Counted from the stretch's first letter, positions 43,850 to 53,451 are shown. The stretch is 64,000 nucleotides of DNA from Methanofollis sp. W23 (GCF_017875325.1 NZ_JAGGMN010000001.1:1632140-1696139), one strand, 5' to 3'. The notes: generated by a model from the sequence alone, not told the origin. Made by a program: numbers and translations.

Positions 43850-46507
43850 ATGACAAGTCCGAAAAGAGTTGGAAAGATCGAGTTCGGCCTGCTCTCGCCG
43901 AAAGAGATCCGCCAGATGTCAGTCAGGAAGATCATCTGGGCTGACACCTATGACGACGACGGCTACCCCTATTCGCAGGGGCTGATGGACCTCCACCTCG
44001 GGGTCATCGACCCGGGGATGCGGTGCAAGACCTGCGGCCAGAAAGCAAGCGAATGTCCAGGGCACTTTGGCCATATCGAACTTGCAAAGCCGGTGATCCA
44101 CGTCGGGTACACCAGGCTGATCAGGAAACTCCTGCGTGTCGCCTGCCGCAGCTGCGGCAGGATCCTCCTCTCCCCCGAGGAGATCACCAAGATCGTCGGG
44201 GAGAAGAAAGACGAGGTCGTTGGGGAACTGGTCACCGAGAAAGATATCAAGAAAGAACGGGTCTGCCCCTACTGCGGCGAGCAGCAGTTGAAGGTCAACT
44301 TCGAGAAACCGACGACCTTCTCTGAAGTCTTCATCGTCACCGACGACAATGGAAAGGAGAAGAAAGAGGAGCACAAGTTGACCCCGGCGGACATCCGCGC
44401 CAGACTCGAGCGGATCCCTGACGAAGACCTCCGCCTCTTTGGGATCGATCCCACGGTGGCGCGGCCTGAGTGGACGATCCTGACCGTGCTCCCGGTCCCG
44501 CCGGTGACAATGCGCCCGTCGATTATCCTGGAGAACGGGCAGCGGTCTGAGGACGACCTCACCCACAAACTCGTCGACATCATCAGGATCAACCAGCGGT
44601 TCAAGGAGAACCAGGACGCCGGGGCACCCCAGTTAATTATCGAGGATCTGTGGGAACTCCTCCAGTACCACGTGACCACCTACATGGACAACGAGGTGGC
44701 CGGGTGTCCGCCAGCGCGCCACCGTTCTGGCCGGCCCCTCAAGACCCTTTCCCAGCGTCTGAAAGGGAAAGACGGCCGGTTCAGGGGTTCACTCTCTGGG
44801 AAACGTGTGAACTTCTCGGCCCGTACCGTCATCTCGCCCTGCCCGTACCTGGAGGTAAACGAGGTCGGGGTACCCCTGGCTATCGCCAACGAGATGACGA
44901 TCCCGGTCCCGGTGACCTCCCAGAACATCGAAGTGGCCAGGTCATATATCAGAAACGGCCCTGAACGCACAAAACTCACCGAACCGCCTGGTGCCAACTA
45001 TGCCATCCGCCCTGACCAGCGGCGCCTGCGTCTCTCCGAAGAGAACAAGGAAGACGTCGCCGACCAGATCGAACCAGGGTGGACCATCGAGCGGCAGATG
45101 CAGGACGGCGACCTCGTCCTCTTCAACCGTCAGCCCTCCCTGCACAGGATGTCGATCATGGCCCATCACGTCAAGGTCATGGACGGCAAGACCTTCAGGT
45201 TGAACCCGGCGGTCTGTCCTCCATACAACGCCGACTTCGATGGCGACGAGATGAACATGCATGTCCTGCAGACCGAGGAGGCGCGGGCCGAGGCCGAGAT
45301 TCTGGTCAATGTCCAGGAGAACATCCTCTCGCCGCGTTTTGGCGGGCCGATCATCGGGGGCATCCACGACCACATCTCAGGGATCTTCCTTTTAACTCAC
45401 GAAAAGCGCTGGTTCGATAAGAGCGAGACCCTCTACCTGTTGCGCTACGCCCATATCGAACACCTCCCAGAGCCCGACAGGGTCGTGGACGGAAAGCCCT
45501 ACTGGACGAACAAGCAGGTCTTCTCGATGATCCTCCCCGACAAGATCAACATGATCTTCAAGGCCTCGTCCTGCGAGCACTGCGAGGTCTGCAAGCGGGA
45601 GGCATGCGAGCGTGACGCCTATGTGCGGATCAAAGACGGCGAACTCATCTCGGGCACCATCGACAAAAAGGCGATCGGCGCCTTCGACGGTGAGATCGTC
45701 ACCCGTATCATCCGTCAATATTCCCAGAAGCGGGGCGCACAGTTCATCAACGATGTGACCAGGCTCTCCATCCGCGGGATCATGCACGACGGGTTCTCCT
45801 TCGGTATCAACGACGAAGACCTTTCCAAGACCGAATATGGCCTCATCCACGAGATGCTCGACAAGGCCGAGGACGATGTCCGCCGCCGGATCCAGATCTA
45901 CGAGGAAGGCCAGCTCGAACCGATGCCTGGCCGGACCGAGGAAGAGACCCTGGAAATGCAGATCATGCAGGTGCTCGGCAAGGCCCGTGACCGCACCGGT
46001 GAGATCGCCTCCAGGCACCTGGGTCTCTCCAACAGTGCAGTGGTGATGGCGGTCTCTGGTGCTCGTGGTTCGATCCTGAACCTGACCCAGATGGCCGGGT
46101 GTGTCGGGCAGCAGTCTGTCCGTGGTGAGCGTATCGTGCGTGGGTACGACCAGCGGACCCTGCCGCACTTCAAGCGCGGCGACCGGGGCGCGGGGGCCCA
46201 CGGGTTTGTCAGGTCTTCATATAAGAAAGGGCTCAACCCGACCGAGTTCTTCTTCCACGCCATCGGTGGGCGTGAAGGTCTGGTCGATACGGCGGTCAGG
46301 ACGTCACAGAGCGGCTACCTGCAGCGGCGGATGATCAACGCCCTCCAGGACCTCAAGGTCGAATATGACCGTTCAGTGCGGACGACCGGCGGGCGGATCC
46401 TCCAGTTCAAGTACGGCGAGGACGGGACCGACCCGACAAAGAGCAGTTATGGTGAACCGGTGGACGTGAAAGGTGTGATCGAGAACGTGCTCAAGGAGGA
46501 GATCTGA
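43850..46507 (+). CDS. rpoA1: RNA polymerase subunit A' (N-terminal part of A)
   Basis: 885 aa, the Rpb1 N-terminal part. Clamp zinc ligands CKTC ... C-x-GHFGHI and CRSC ... CPYC, the metal A loop [12 protein letters not shown] with the three catalytic aspartates, and the start of the bridge helix with [21 protein letters not shown]. Normal archaeal length. Its last base overlaps the first base of rpoA2. Confidence 0.97.
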   Translation: MTSPKRVGKIEFGLLSPKEIRQMSVRKIIWADTYDDDGYPYSQGLMDLHLGVIDPGMRCKTCGQKASECPGHFGHIELAKPVIHVGYTRLIRKLLRVACRSCGRILLSPEEITKIVGEKKDEVVGELVTEKDIKKERVCPYCGEQQLKVNFEKPTTFSEVFIVTDDNGKEKKEEHKLTPADIRARLERIPDEDLRLFGIDPTVARPEWTILTVLPVPPVTMRPSIILENGQRSEDDLTHKLVDIIRINQRFKENQDAGAPQLIIEDLWELLQYHVTTYMDNEVAGCPPARHRSGRPLKTLSQRLKGKDGRFRGSLSGKRVNFSARTVISPCPYLEVNEVGVPLAIANEMTIPVPVTSQNIEVARSYIRNGPERTKLTEPPGANYAIRPDQRRLRLSEENKEDVADQIEPGWTIERQMQDGDLVLFNRQPSLHRMSIMAHHVKVMDGKTFRLNPAVCPPYNADFDGDEMNMHVLQTEEARAEAEILVNVQENILSPRFGGPIIGGIHDHISGIFLLTHEKRWFDKSETLYLLRYAHIEHLPEPDRVVDGKPYWTNKQVFSMILPDKINMIFKASSCEHCEVCKREACERDAYVRIKDGELISGTIDKKAIGAFDGEIVTRIIRQYSQKRGAQFINDVTRLSIRGIMHDGFSFGINDEDLSKTEYGLIHEMLDKAEDDVRRRIQIYEEGQLEPMPGRTEEETLEMQIMQVLGKARDRTGEIASRHLGLSNSAVVMAVSGARGSILNLTQMAGCVGQQSVRGERIVRGYDQRTLPHFKRGDRGAGAHGFVRSSYKKGLNPTEFFFHAIGGREGLVDTAVRTSQSGYLQRRMINALQDLKVEYDRSVRTTGGRILQFKYGEDGTDPTKSSYGEPVDVKGVIENVLKEEI

Positions 46508-47679
46508 TGTTGGACGAGGGGATGCATGACGCGATCAGTCATGCCGAGATCCCGGACAGTACTAAGCAGGAGATGGTCAAGTACCTCGAAGAGAAGGAGC
46601 TCACTCCTGAACAGTTCGAGTCGATCATGGCCGGGATCACCGAGGAGTACACGCAGACCAGGATCGAACCATGCGAGGCCTGTGGGATCGTGGCTGCCCA
46701 GTCCCTGGGCGAACCTGGTACGCAGATGACCATGCGTACCTTCCACTACGCGGGTGTGGCCGAGATCAACGTAACCCTTGGTCTCCCGCGTCTTATCGAG
46801 ATCATGGACGCCAGGAAGGAACCGTCCACTCCGACGATGACCATCCATCTCGAAGATGAGTACGCCTCAGACCGTGACAAAGCACGAGAGGTCTCCTGGC
46901 AGATCGAGGCGGCGCCGCTCCACGAGTTCGGGGATGTCGTCACCGACATGGCAAACCTGAAGGTGGAGATGCGGTTGAACCCGGCGGTCTGCGACAAGCG
47001 CAAGATCTCGGTCGAGGAGATCCTGGAACGGGCCCCGCAGAAGATCAAGGAACGCCGGCACTACCGGGACTTCGAGTCAGAGGCGGACGTCGCCGAGGCG
47101 AGGATCACCTTTTTCCCCAAGAACGAGAGTTACCAGAATCTCTTCCAGCTTGCCGAGCACGTCAGGGGCGTGATCGTGCAGGGGATTGACGACATCGAGC
47201 GGGTCGTCGTCAGGAAAGAGAAGGGAGAGTATATACTTTATACTGAAGGCTCCAACCTAAAGGATGTGTTCGAGGTCGTGGGTGTCGACACCACCCGTAC
47301 CCGCACAAACAATATCAACGAGATCTCCCAGATCCTCGGGATCGAAGCGGCACGAAACGCGATCATCGACGAGATGAAAAGCACCCTGGGAGAACAGGGT
47401 ATCTCGGTCGATGTCCGTCACATCATGCTCATCGCAGATATGATGTGCATGGACGGCGAGGTCAAGCAGATCGGGAGGCACGGGATCGCAGGCGAGAAGG
47501 AGAGTGTCCTTTCGCGTGCAGCCTTCGAGGTGACGGTTAACCACCTTCTCGATGCTGCAGTCGCGCACGAGACTGATATTCTCAACGGCGTGACCGAGAA
47601 CGTCATCGTCGGCCAGCCGATCCAGCTCGGGACTGGAGATGTCAAGTTGATTGCAAAACCCTTACACCAGGAGAATTAA
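46507..47679 (+). CDS. rpoA2: RNA polymerase subunit A'' (C-terminal part of A)
   Basis: 390 aa, the C-terminal part of Rpb1. Trigger-loop region [27 protein letters not shown] followed by [25 protein letters not shown], and the cleft segment [29 protein letters not shown]. No intein is present at these often-invaded sites. L30e follows after 2 nt. Confidence 0.97.
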   Translation: MLDEGMHDAISHAEIPDSTKQEMVKYLEEKELTPEQFESIMAGITEEYTQTRIEPCEACGIVAAQSLGEPGTQMTMRTFHYAGVAEINVTLGLPRLIEIMDARKEPSTPTMTIHLEDEYASDRDKAREVSWQIEAAPLHEFGDVVTDMANLKVEMRLNPAVCDKRKISVEEILERAPQKIKERRHYRDFESEADVAEARITFFPKNESYQNLFQLAEHVRGVIVQGIDDIERVVVRKEKGEYILYTEGSNLKDVFEVVGVDTTRTRTNNINEISQILGIEAARNAIIDEMKSTLGEQGISVDVRHIMLIADMMCMDGEVKQIGRHGIAGEKESVLSRAAFEVTVNHLLDAAVAHETDILNGVTENVIVGQPIQLGTGDVKLIAKPLHQEN

Positions 47680-47681
47680 AA

Positions 47682-47972
47682 ATGGACTTTAACGAGTCTT
47701 TAAGAAGAGCCATCAAAACCGGAGAGGTCTTCCTTGGACAGAACTCGACCGAAGAGTGTGTCAAGGCGGGGAAGGCCAAACTCGTAGTCATCGCAAAGAA
47801 CTGCCCTGCAGAGTTCAAAGAGGCCATGCTGGCCCGCGAGGACATCGAGACATATGTCTACAATGATTCAGGTGTCCAGCTCGGGAAGGCGTGCGGAAGG
47901 CCGCATGTTGTCAGCGCACTCGCCATCGTAGACGGAGGCGAGTCCGACATCCTCAGCATCAAGAGGGCCTAA
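47682..47972 (+). CDS. rpl30e: Large ribosomal subunit protein L30e
   Basis: 96-aa L7Ae/L30e-fold ribosomal protein (MDFNESLRRAIKTGEVFLGQNSTEECVKAG, split here, then KLVVIAKNCP and LGKACGRPHVVSALAIVD). It occupies its usual place between rpoA2 and nusA. Start and stop are tightly packed with both neighbours (2 nt and 0 nt). Confidence 0.95.
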   Translation: MDFNESLRRAIKTGEVFLGQNSTEECVKAGKAKLVVIAKNCPAEFKEAMLAREDIETYVYNDSGVQLGKACGRPHVVSALAIVDGGESDILSIKRA

Positions 47973-48425
47973 ATGGCGGAAATTAAAATCACTGAAGACT
48001 GCATGCAGTTGATCTCTCAGTTCGAGAATATGACCGGCGCCGGGAGCCGCGACTGCATCATCGACGAGCGAAACGATCGTATCATCTTTGTCATCAATCC
48101 TGGCGATATGGGGCTTGCAATCGGGAAGCGGGGTTCGACGATCAAGAAGGCTTCCGAGATCTTCGGCAAGAGGATCGAGGTCGTCGAGTATTCGGACGAG
48201 CCTGAGCAGTTTGTCAAGAACTGCTTCATGCCGGCTCAGGTTCTCTCGGTCACCTTCGAGGAAGACGAAGAGGGTGAGACTGTTGCGTACGTCGACGTAA
48301 AGCCCGAAGAACGCGGTCTTGCCATCGGAAAGGAAGGCAAGAACATTTTCAAGGCAAAGAGACTCGCGGAACGGCAGCACAGCATCGGCGATGTGCAGCT
48401 CGTGCAGGACGACGAGGACTTCTAA
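47973..48425 (+). CDS. nusA: NusA-like transcription/RNA-binding protein
   Basis: 150-aa archaeal NusA consisting only of two KH domains, without the N-terminal and S1 domains of bacterial NusA. KH loops are visible as MGLAIGKRGSTIKKASEIF and GLAIGKEGKNIFKAKRLAE. It begins at the base after the L30e stop. A T7 tract follows the stop, closing the operon; the genes usually found next in archaea (S12, S7, EF-2) are not present. Confidence 0.95.
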   Translation: MAEIKITEDCMQLISQFENMTGAGSRDCIIDERNDRIIFVINPGDMGLAIGKRGSTIKKASEIFGKRIEVVEYSDEPEQFVKNCFMPAQVLSVTFEEDEEGETVAYVDVKPEERGLAIGKEGKNIFKAKRLAERQHSIGDVQLVQDDEDF

Positions 48426-48430
48426 CCCTC

Positions 48431-48437
48431 TTTTTTT
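48431..48437 (+). terminator. T-tract terminator after nusA
   Basis: A run of seven T starting 6 nt past the nusA stop, with no strong hairpin; consistent with termination of the polymerase operon. Confidence 0.5.
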
Positions 48438-48482
48438 CTGGCAACCGGATCGTCTATATAGATAGGCAACCCCTGCCCTGGC

Positions 48483-49133
48483 ATGGTACTGAAGGCGCTC
48501 TTTCTCAACTGTACCCTGAAGTATTCCCCTGAAGTCTCGAATACCGAGGCGTTGATCCAGAAGGCGGCGGCACTCTTCCTCGACCTCGGGGTGGAGAGCG
48601 AGGTGGTGCGGCTTACCGAATATGCGGTGAGGTTTGGGACGTCGTCAAACGAGGGAGAGGGGGACGAGTGGCCGGCGGTCCTCCAGAAGATCAAGGACTG
48701 CGATATCCTGGTGATCGGGTCGCCGATCTGGTTTGGGGTACGGTCGTCGGTGGCCCAGCAGGTCCTCGAGCGTCTGGACGGGACATATGCCGAGGGAGAT
48801 CCCGAGAACGGGCAGTACCCGCTGTACGGGAAGGTGGCCGGGGTGATCGTCACCGGCAACGAGGACGGGGCCCATACAGTGGCGGCCCACACGCTCTTCA
48901 ATCTCACGCACCTGGGGTGCACGATCCCGCCAAATGCCGACTGTTACTGGGTGGGGGACGCCGGGCCCGGGCCGAGTTATATCGAGGCGGGAGGCGACCG
49001 TCACCTGTACACGAACCGGACGGTGCGCTATATGGTCCACAACCTGGTGTTCATGGCCGGGCTCCTGAAGGCGCACCCGATCCCGACCGACCTGAAGGCG
49101 CTCGATGAGGAGGCGCGGGGGGTCAGCCGGTGA
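48483..49133 (+). CDS. Flavodoxin-like NAD(P)H-dependent FMN reductase family protein
   Basis: 216-aa flavodoxin-fold protein. The FMN phosphate loop is near the start (ALFLNCTLKYSPEVSNTEAL), with GSPIWFGVRSSVAQQVLERL for the second FMN contact and VIVTGNEDGAHTVAAHTLFNLTHLGCTIPP. Such proteins reduce quinones, metals or disulfides, but the substrate here is unknown. It follows the polymerase operon after 57 nt but behind a T tract, so probably has its own promoter. Confidence 0.85.
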   Translation: MVLKALFLNCTLKYSPEVSNTEALIQKAAALFLDLGVESEVVRLTEYAVRFGTSSNEGEGDEWPAVLQKIKDCDILVIGSPIWFGVRSSVAQQVLERLDGTYAEGDPENGQYPLYGKVAGVIVTGNEDGAHTVAAHTLFNLTHLGCTIPPNADCYWVGDAGPGPSYIEAGGDRHLYTNRTVRYMVHNLVFMAGLLKAHPIPTDLKALDEEARGVSR

Positions 49134-49218
49134 ATTGTCTCCAGGCCTCTTGAACAAGACGCCTGGGGTCTGCAGAGAGCGGCACCCGAGGATTTACCAT
49201 ACATATGATCTCGAAGAG

Positions 49219-49490
49219 CGACTGTGTAGAATCAGGCATGAACCCCTGGCTCACGCATATGGCATAAAATGATCATAGGTCTCCTGGGACACCATGCAGG
49301 AAGATCATCATATGGCCGCCCCCGCCTCCCCTCGTCGTGGGGGCTTCCCCAGGCGTGGTGGCGGGAGAAGGCAGGCAGGCAGGCAGGCAGGCACAGGTGC
49401 GCAACAAAAAGGGGGAAGACGAGAGTTCTGAGATGACCTCATCACCTATGCCTGAACCCGTCCAGGGTTCATGACGAATTCTACAGAGCC
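49219..49490. mobile_element. MITE-like element, subtype B, both termini intact
   Basis: The left end CTGTGTAGAATCAGGCATGAACC and the right end, read backwards as CTCTGTAGAATTCGTCATGAACC, are long inverted repeats of about 45 bp, each with its own small hairpin. The core has a C-rich segment with CCTCGTCGTGGGGG, then six tandem GGCA units (49370-49393). It ends TTCTACAGAGCC. No protein is encoded. Confidence 0.75.
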
Positions 49491-49644
49491 TGAACGAAAA
49501 CCTGTATTGACTCTCTAGAACCGCCGGTGATACATCTCATCAGGCACTTCTTCTTCCCATACCCCCCCACCTCCAGGACATGGTACCTTCCCCAAGAGTT
49601 ATTGCCATGGAGAGGTATGGAACACCCGGAATTCCGGAGGGGGA

Positions 49645-49827
49645 ATGAGCAATGGGGATAGGTCTGAAGACTTTTACTGTCGGTTGATCCCGGTTCCACC
49701 GGAGGGAGAGGGGCGGCTCGCACAGATGACACCGGTCCCTCATGGCCCGGGCAGGGTGGAAGGAGGCCATGCCTGTCAGGAGAGAACTGCTGAGCCAGAG
49801 GCACGGACCCTGGAGCGGAGTGCATGA
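49645..49827 (+). CDS. Possible small protein, translationally coupled to the CooC-like gene
   Basis: 60-codon frame with GGAGGGGG just upstream of its ATG, whose TGA overlaps the next ATG (ATGA), the arrangement used by coupled genes throughout this window. The product is hydrophilic, Pro/Glu/Arg-rich, and matches no family I know. It may be real or a chance frame in a leader; the coupling is the only argument for it. Confidence 0.35.
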   Translation: MSNGDRSEDFYCRLIPVPPEGEGRLAQMTPVPHGPGRVEGGHACQERTAEPEARTLERSA

Positions 49828-50630
49828 ACAGGAGAGACTGGGCCTGTCAGGCACATGAGGCCATGCACGACGTCGCCAGGGCGGGGAAGGGGTCCAGGCT
49901 TCTTGTCACCGGCGGAGTGGGCACAGGCCGGACAGTCCTTGTTGCCCTGCTCGCCCACCTCTTCGCCATGCAGGGCATGGAGGTGCTTGCCGTGGACGCC
50001 GACCCCGAGCAGCATCTTGCGGCCTCACTCGGGTTCCCGCTGGCACGACTCTACGAAGGCGGGGTAGAAGAGCAGCACGCAAATGGTACGGGTACGCTCC
50101 TGCACCTGGGTCCGCAGGTCTCAGGTCCTCATGAATGCTGTGAGATGCGTCTCGCAGACCGCCTCACGCTGTGCATCACCGGAGATCTCGACGGCACCGG
50201 GTATGGCAGGTTCGGGGAGATGACCCGTGAGTTTCTCCGCCTGACCGAAGGGGTGGTGCTCCTCGACACCCTTGCGGGGGCGGAGCACCTCTACCAGGCG
50301 ACGGCAGAAGGATTTTCCAGGGCATTGGTGATGGCCGATTCTTCACAGGGCGCACTTTCTGTCGCGCTCAGGGCGGCCGCCTTTGTCCACACCCGCGGGA
50401 TCGATGAGATCCACCTGGTGGTGAACCAGGTCTGCGGGGAGACCGACCTGGAGGAGGTGGGGCGGGCAATCGGTCCCTGTCATCTCTTTACCACGATCAC
50501 CTACCTGCCGTACGACGAGGGGGTGGGACGGGCCTGGCCGGCGGTTTTTCCTCTTCTCCAGGAGGAGACGCCCTTCATGAACGGGGTCAGGGGGATATTC
50601 AGGATTTTATCCAGGACAGACCGGAGATAA
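49824..50630 (+). CDS. CooC-like ATPase, CO dehydrogenase maturation factor family
   Basis: 268-aa SIMIBI-type P-loop protein related to CooC/MinD. The Walker A loop reads GGVGTGRT (30-37), with Arg36 where the lysine should be, and the usual signature lysine of GKGGxGKT is also missing. Switch I is present as AVDADPEQHLAASLG (56-70). No CxC metal motif is seen where CooC has one. It lies directly upstream of cooS, so a role in nickel insertion or as a regulator is likely, but its ATPase activity is in doubt. A 60-codon frame may overlap its start. Confidence 0.75.
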   Translation: MNRRDWACQAHEAMHDVARAGKGSRLLVTGGVGTGRTVLVALLAHLFAMQGMEVLAVDADPEQHLAASLGFPLARLYEGGVEEQHANGTGTLLHLGPQVSGPHECCEMRLADRLTLCITGDLDGTGYGRFGEMTREFLRLTEGVVLLDTLAGAEHLYQATAEGFSRALVMADSSQGALSVALRAAAFVHTRGIDEIHLVVNQVCGETDLEEVGRAIGPCHLFTTITYLPYDEGVGRAWPAVFPLLQEETPFMNGVRGIFRILSRTDRR

Positions 50631-50653
50631 AATCTCTTCCCCATATCTAAAAC

Positions 50654-50693
50654 CCCGATAACAGACTTAAGTCATATCGGGCGTCATATATAA
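50654..50693 (+). promoter_or_regulatory. Nested palindrome and TATA box upstream of cooS
   Basis: CCCGATA (50654-50660) and TATCGGG (50675-50681) form a perfect 7-bp inverted repeat whose spacer holds the perfect palindrome GACTTAAGTC (50664-50673). TATATAA follows at 50687-50693, about 26 nt before the cooS start, suggesting a leaderless transcript controlled by a regulator bound just upstream. Confidence 0.55.
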
Positions 50694-50716
50694 CTCTCCT
50701 CCTGAATATACTCGTG

Positions 50717-52537
50717 ATGAGGTGTGGAAAGGACAAGAATCCCAGGAAAGAAATCGAGACCGTCTGGGACCGGTTTAAGCAGCAGCAACCACCCTGCCGA
50801 TTCTGTGCACAGGGGGTTTCGTGTAGCCGATGTGCCATGGGGCCATGTCGGATCATCCCGGCGACCGGTCGGGTGCATGGGGTCTGCGGGGCCGACGCCG
50901 ACCTGATCGTGGCCAGAAACCTCCTTGACACCATCGTCACCGGAGCGGCGGCGCATGCCGACCATGGCCTCGATCTTGTAGAAGCACTGCACCGGATGGC
51001 AGAGGCCGGGGGGGTTGGTGCCGACCCTGGGGAACTGAGAGAGAGTGCCAGGCGACACGGAGTCCAGACCGACCCCCAGGACGACACTCATGTCGCCCAT
51101 GACCTGGCGCATGCCCTCTATGAGGAGTGCTGGAGTGCACGGAGCGAAACGAGCGGGGTCAGGTCTGCTCCCGCACAGACCAGGGCGATCTGGGCAGAAG
51201 CCGGGATCAGCCCGCGGGGCGTGGGCAGGGAGATCGTGGAGGCGATGCACCGGGTCCACATGGGGGTGGGAGCGGATTATCGGTCTCTCCTCCTGCACGG
51301 ACTGCGGACAGCCCTCAGCGACGGGTGGGGAGGCTCGATGGTTGCGACCGAATGCTCTGATTTCCTCTTTGGCACACCGACAGTCCGCACCGCCGAGGTG
51401 AATCTGGGGGTGCTCAGGGATGACCAGGTGAACATCGCCCTCCATGGTCACAACCCACTTCTCTGTGCAGAGATGGTGAGGGGCGCCGCTGACCCCGACC
51501 TCCTGGCCCGTGCCAGGGCCCTGGGTGCGACCGGGATCAACCTTGTCGGGCTCTGCTGCACAGGGAGCGAACTCCTGATGCGGGGAGGCATACCCCTGGC
51601 CGGCAACCACCTCGATCAGGAACTTGTCATCGCCACCGGAGCACTGGAGGCGGCGGTGGTGGACTACCAGTGTATCTTCCCATCCCTCCCCCAGACCGCG
51701 GCATGTTTCCACACACATATCATCTCCACGAGTCAGAAGGCGCGGTTGCCTGGGGCGCTCTATATACCGTTCAACCAAGAGAGCGCACACAAGACGGCCC
51801 ACGAGATCATACGCCTCGCGGTGGAAAACTTCCAGCACCGGGACCATGAAAGGGCGTACATCCCAGGGGGTCCGGTCCGTGCCATGACCGGGTATTCGGT
51901 AGAAGCGCTCACCCATGCCCTCGGCGGCGGACTCGACCCTCTTGCCAGGGCCCTTACCGATGGGCAGGTCCAGGGAATTGCGGCGGTCGTCGGGTGCAAC
52001 AACCCAAAGGTCAGTCATGACGCCGGGCATGTGACCCTTGTGAGGGAACTGCTCAGCCGCGATATCCTGGTGGTCGGAACCGGATGTGCGGCCATCGCTG
52101 CAGGAAAGGCCGGACTCATGCGACGGGAGGCGGCGGACGCCGCCGGGCCAGGGCTTGCGTCATTCTGCAAGACCTATGGGATCCCGCCAGTCCTCCATAT
52201 GGGCTCATGCGTCGACAACTCCAGGGTGCTGACCCTGGCCGCGGCCCTGGCAGAGGCGTTCAACGTGGGGATCGACCGTCTCCCCCTGGCAGGTGCGGCA
52301 CCTGAATGGTACTCCCAGAAGGCGGTCTCGATTGCGCTCTATTTTGTTGCGTCAGGGATCACCACCGTCCTCGGAGTGATGCCGATGATCGCCGGGAGCC
52401 AGAAGGTCGTCGATCTCCTGACAACAGACCTTGCCGGGGTGGTGGGCGCGACCCTGCTCGTGGAGCCGTCGCCACTCGGGGCCGCCGACCTCATCGAGGC
52501 GCACATCATGCAGAAGAGGGAAGAGCTCAGAATTTAA
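50717..52537 (+). CDS. cooS: Anaerobic Ni-CO dehydrogenase catalytic subunit (CooS type)
   Basis: 606-aa homodimeric-type CODH that interconverts CO and CO2 at a Ni-Fe-S C-cluster. B/D-cluster cysteines are Cys27, 30, 36, 39, 44 and 57. C-cluster ligands are all present: HGHNP (243-247), LCCTG (279-283), DYQC (319), VVGCNNPK, VGTGCAA and MGSCVDNSR. The AAHADHG histidine motif (78-84) and the acid-base lysine in YSQKA are intact. It is not the ACS/CODH alpha subunit of methanogens. ATG 50717 preferred over GTG 50714. Preceded by the CooC-like gene; no hydrogenase or CooF genes follow. Confidence 0.94.
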   Translation: MRCGKDKNPRKEIETVWDRFKQQQPPCRFCAQGVSCSRCAMGPCRIIPATGRVHGVCGADADLIVARNLLDTIVTGAAAHADHGLDLVEALHRMAEAGGVGADPGELRESARRHGVQTDPQDDTHVAHDLAHALYEECWSARSETSGVRSAPAQTRAIWAEAGISPRGVGREIVEAMHRVHMGVGADYRSLLLHGLRTALSDGWGGSMVATECSDFLFGTPTVRTAEVNLGVLRDDQVNIALHGHNPLLCAEMVRGAADPDLLARARALGATGINLVGLCCTGSELLMRGGIPLAGNHLDQELVIATGALEAAVVDYQCIFPSLPQTAACFHTHIISTSQKARLPGALYIPFNQESAHKTAHEIIRLAVENFQHRDHERAYIPGGPVRAMTGYSVEALTHALGGGLDPLARALTDGQVQGIAAVVGCNNPKVSHDAGHVTLVRELLSRDILVVGTGCAAIAAGKAGLMRREAADAAGPGLASFCKTYGIPPVLHMGSCVDNSRVLTLAAALAEAFNVGIDRLPLAGAAPEWYSQKAVSIALYFVASGITTVLGVMPMIAGSQKVVDLLTTDLAGVVGATLLVEPSPLGAADLIEAHIMQKREELRI

Positions 52538-52604
52538 GGGTCTCCTCTCTCATCAATATGGCCCTCGCAGTGATCGGTGGTGTGTCTCCTCACCAGATCC
52601 TTCT

Positions 52605-52660
52605 CGTCCCGATCTTCGTCCTGGGGGCCCGGGGGTGAAACCCCGGCAGAAGATATGGGA
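52605..52660 (+). repeat. Element fragment with G/C hairpin
   Basis: CCCGGGGGTGAAACCCCGG with flanking CCGATCTTCGTCCTGG and AGATATGGGAAGGC matches the core of the intergenic element family; the ends are missing. Confidence 0.45.
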
Positions 52661-52710
52661 AGGCATCCCCTCTTTATATCACCCATGAGGGCCATTCCCC
52701 CTGACCGCCC

Positions 52711-53451
52711 ATGCTCGACCTCTTCAGGATCGTCCTCACGGTCGCGGGTCTCTGTCTTTTCAAGACCATCTCCTCCATCGACAAGGTGCTCGGCACGATG
52801 GGGGGGCGTGCCAGGCGCTGGTTCCTTCTCTGGGGTCTACTCCTCGCGGTCTTTGTGGTCAGGGGGCTCATTGCCACCTTCTCCGACGACCCTGCGGCGG
52901 GCGGGGCGAACGCTACCTTGCCGGGAAGGGCGTCTGGTTTTATGCCGCCGTCTCGGTGGCCCCTGCAATCATCGTCTGGTTCGCGATCACCCGCGAACCT
53001 CTCATGGCCTTTGGTGCGGTCATGGGTTCGACGGCATTTTTTATCGTGCAGGAGTTTCGGAACAATGCCGAGCTTAAAGAACAGCAACTGAAAGAGGCAC
53101 ACCTCTCAGACATCTCGAAGTGATCGATGCCACCTTCTCCATCGACGGCGTCCTCGGGGCCTTTGCCTTCACCTTCTCGGTCCCCTCCATCATCCCCGGT
53201 AATGGGATGGATCAGGGCAGTGGGGGTACGGCAGGTGAGCGTCGGGAACATCGAGCAGATCAGGCGCTATGTCTTTCTCAAGAACGGGGCAATGTACTCA
53301 TCCTCTGTCTGGGCCTGGTGATGCTCCTCGACGCCTTCGGGCTGCACGTCCCTTCCTATGTTCGCCGGTCGTCACCTTCGCCGTCGTCGGGGATTTCATG
53401 TATAAATCAATACAATTCGCACGCTACATGGACCGGCGGACCGGAACGTAA
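52711..53451 (+). pseudogene. Decayed DUF475-family membrane protein gene
   Basis: Pieces of one protein lie in successive frames. First FRIVLTVAGLCLFKTISSIDK-VLGTMGGRARRWFLLWG (52711-52900), with a deletion after SSID. Next come AAVSVAPAIIVWFA ... QLKEAHLSDIS up to a stop near 53122, then VIDATFSIDGVLGAFAFTFSVPSI (53120 on) and QVSVGNIEQIRRYVFLKNGAMYS in another frame. Last are GLVMLLDAFGLHVP and PVVTFAVVGDFMYKSIQFA to 53451. Order and spacing match the DUF475 (TerC-related) family. At least four frame changes make it non-functional. Confidence 0.75.
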
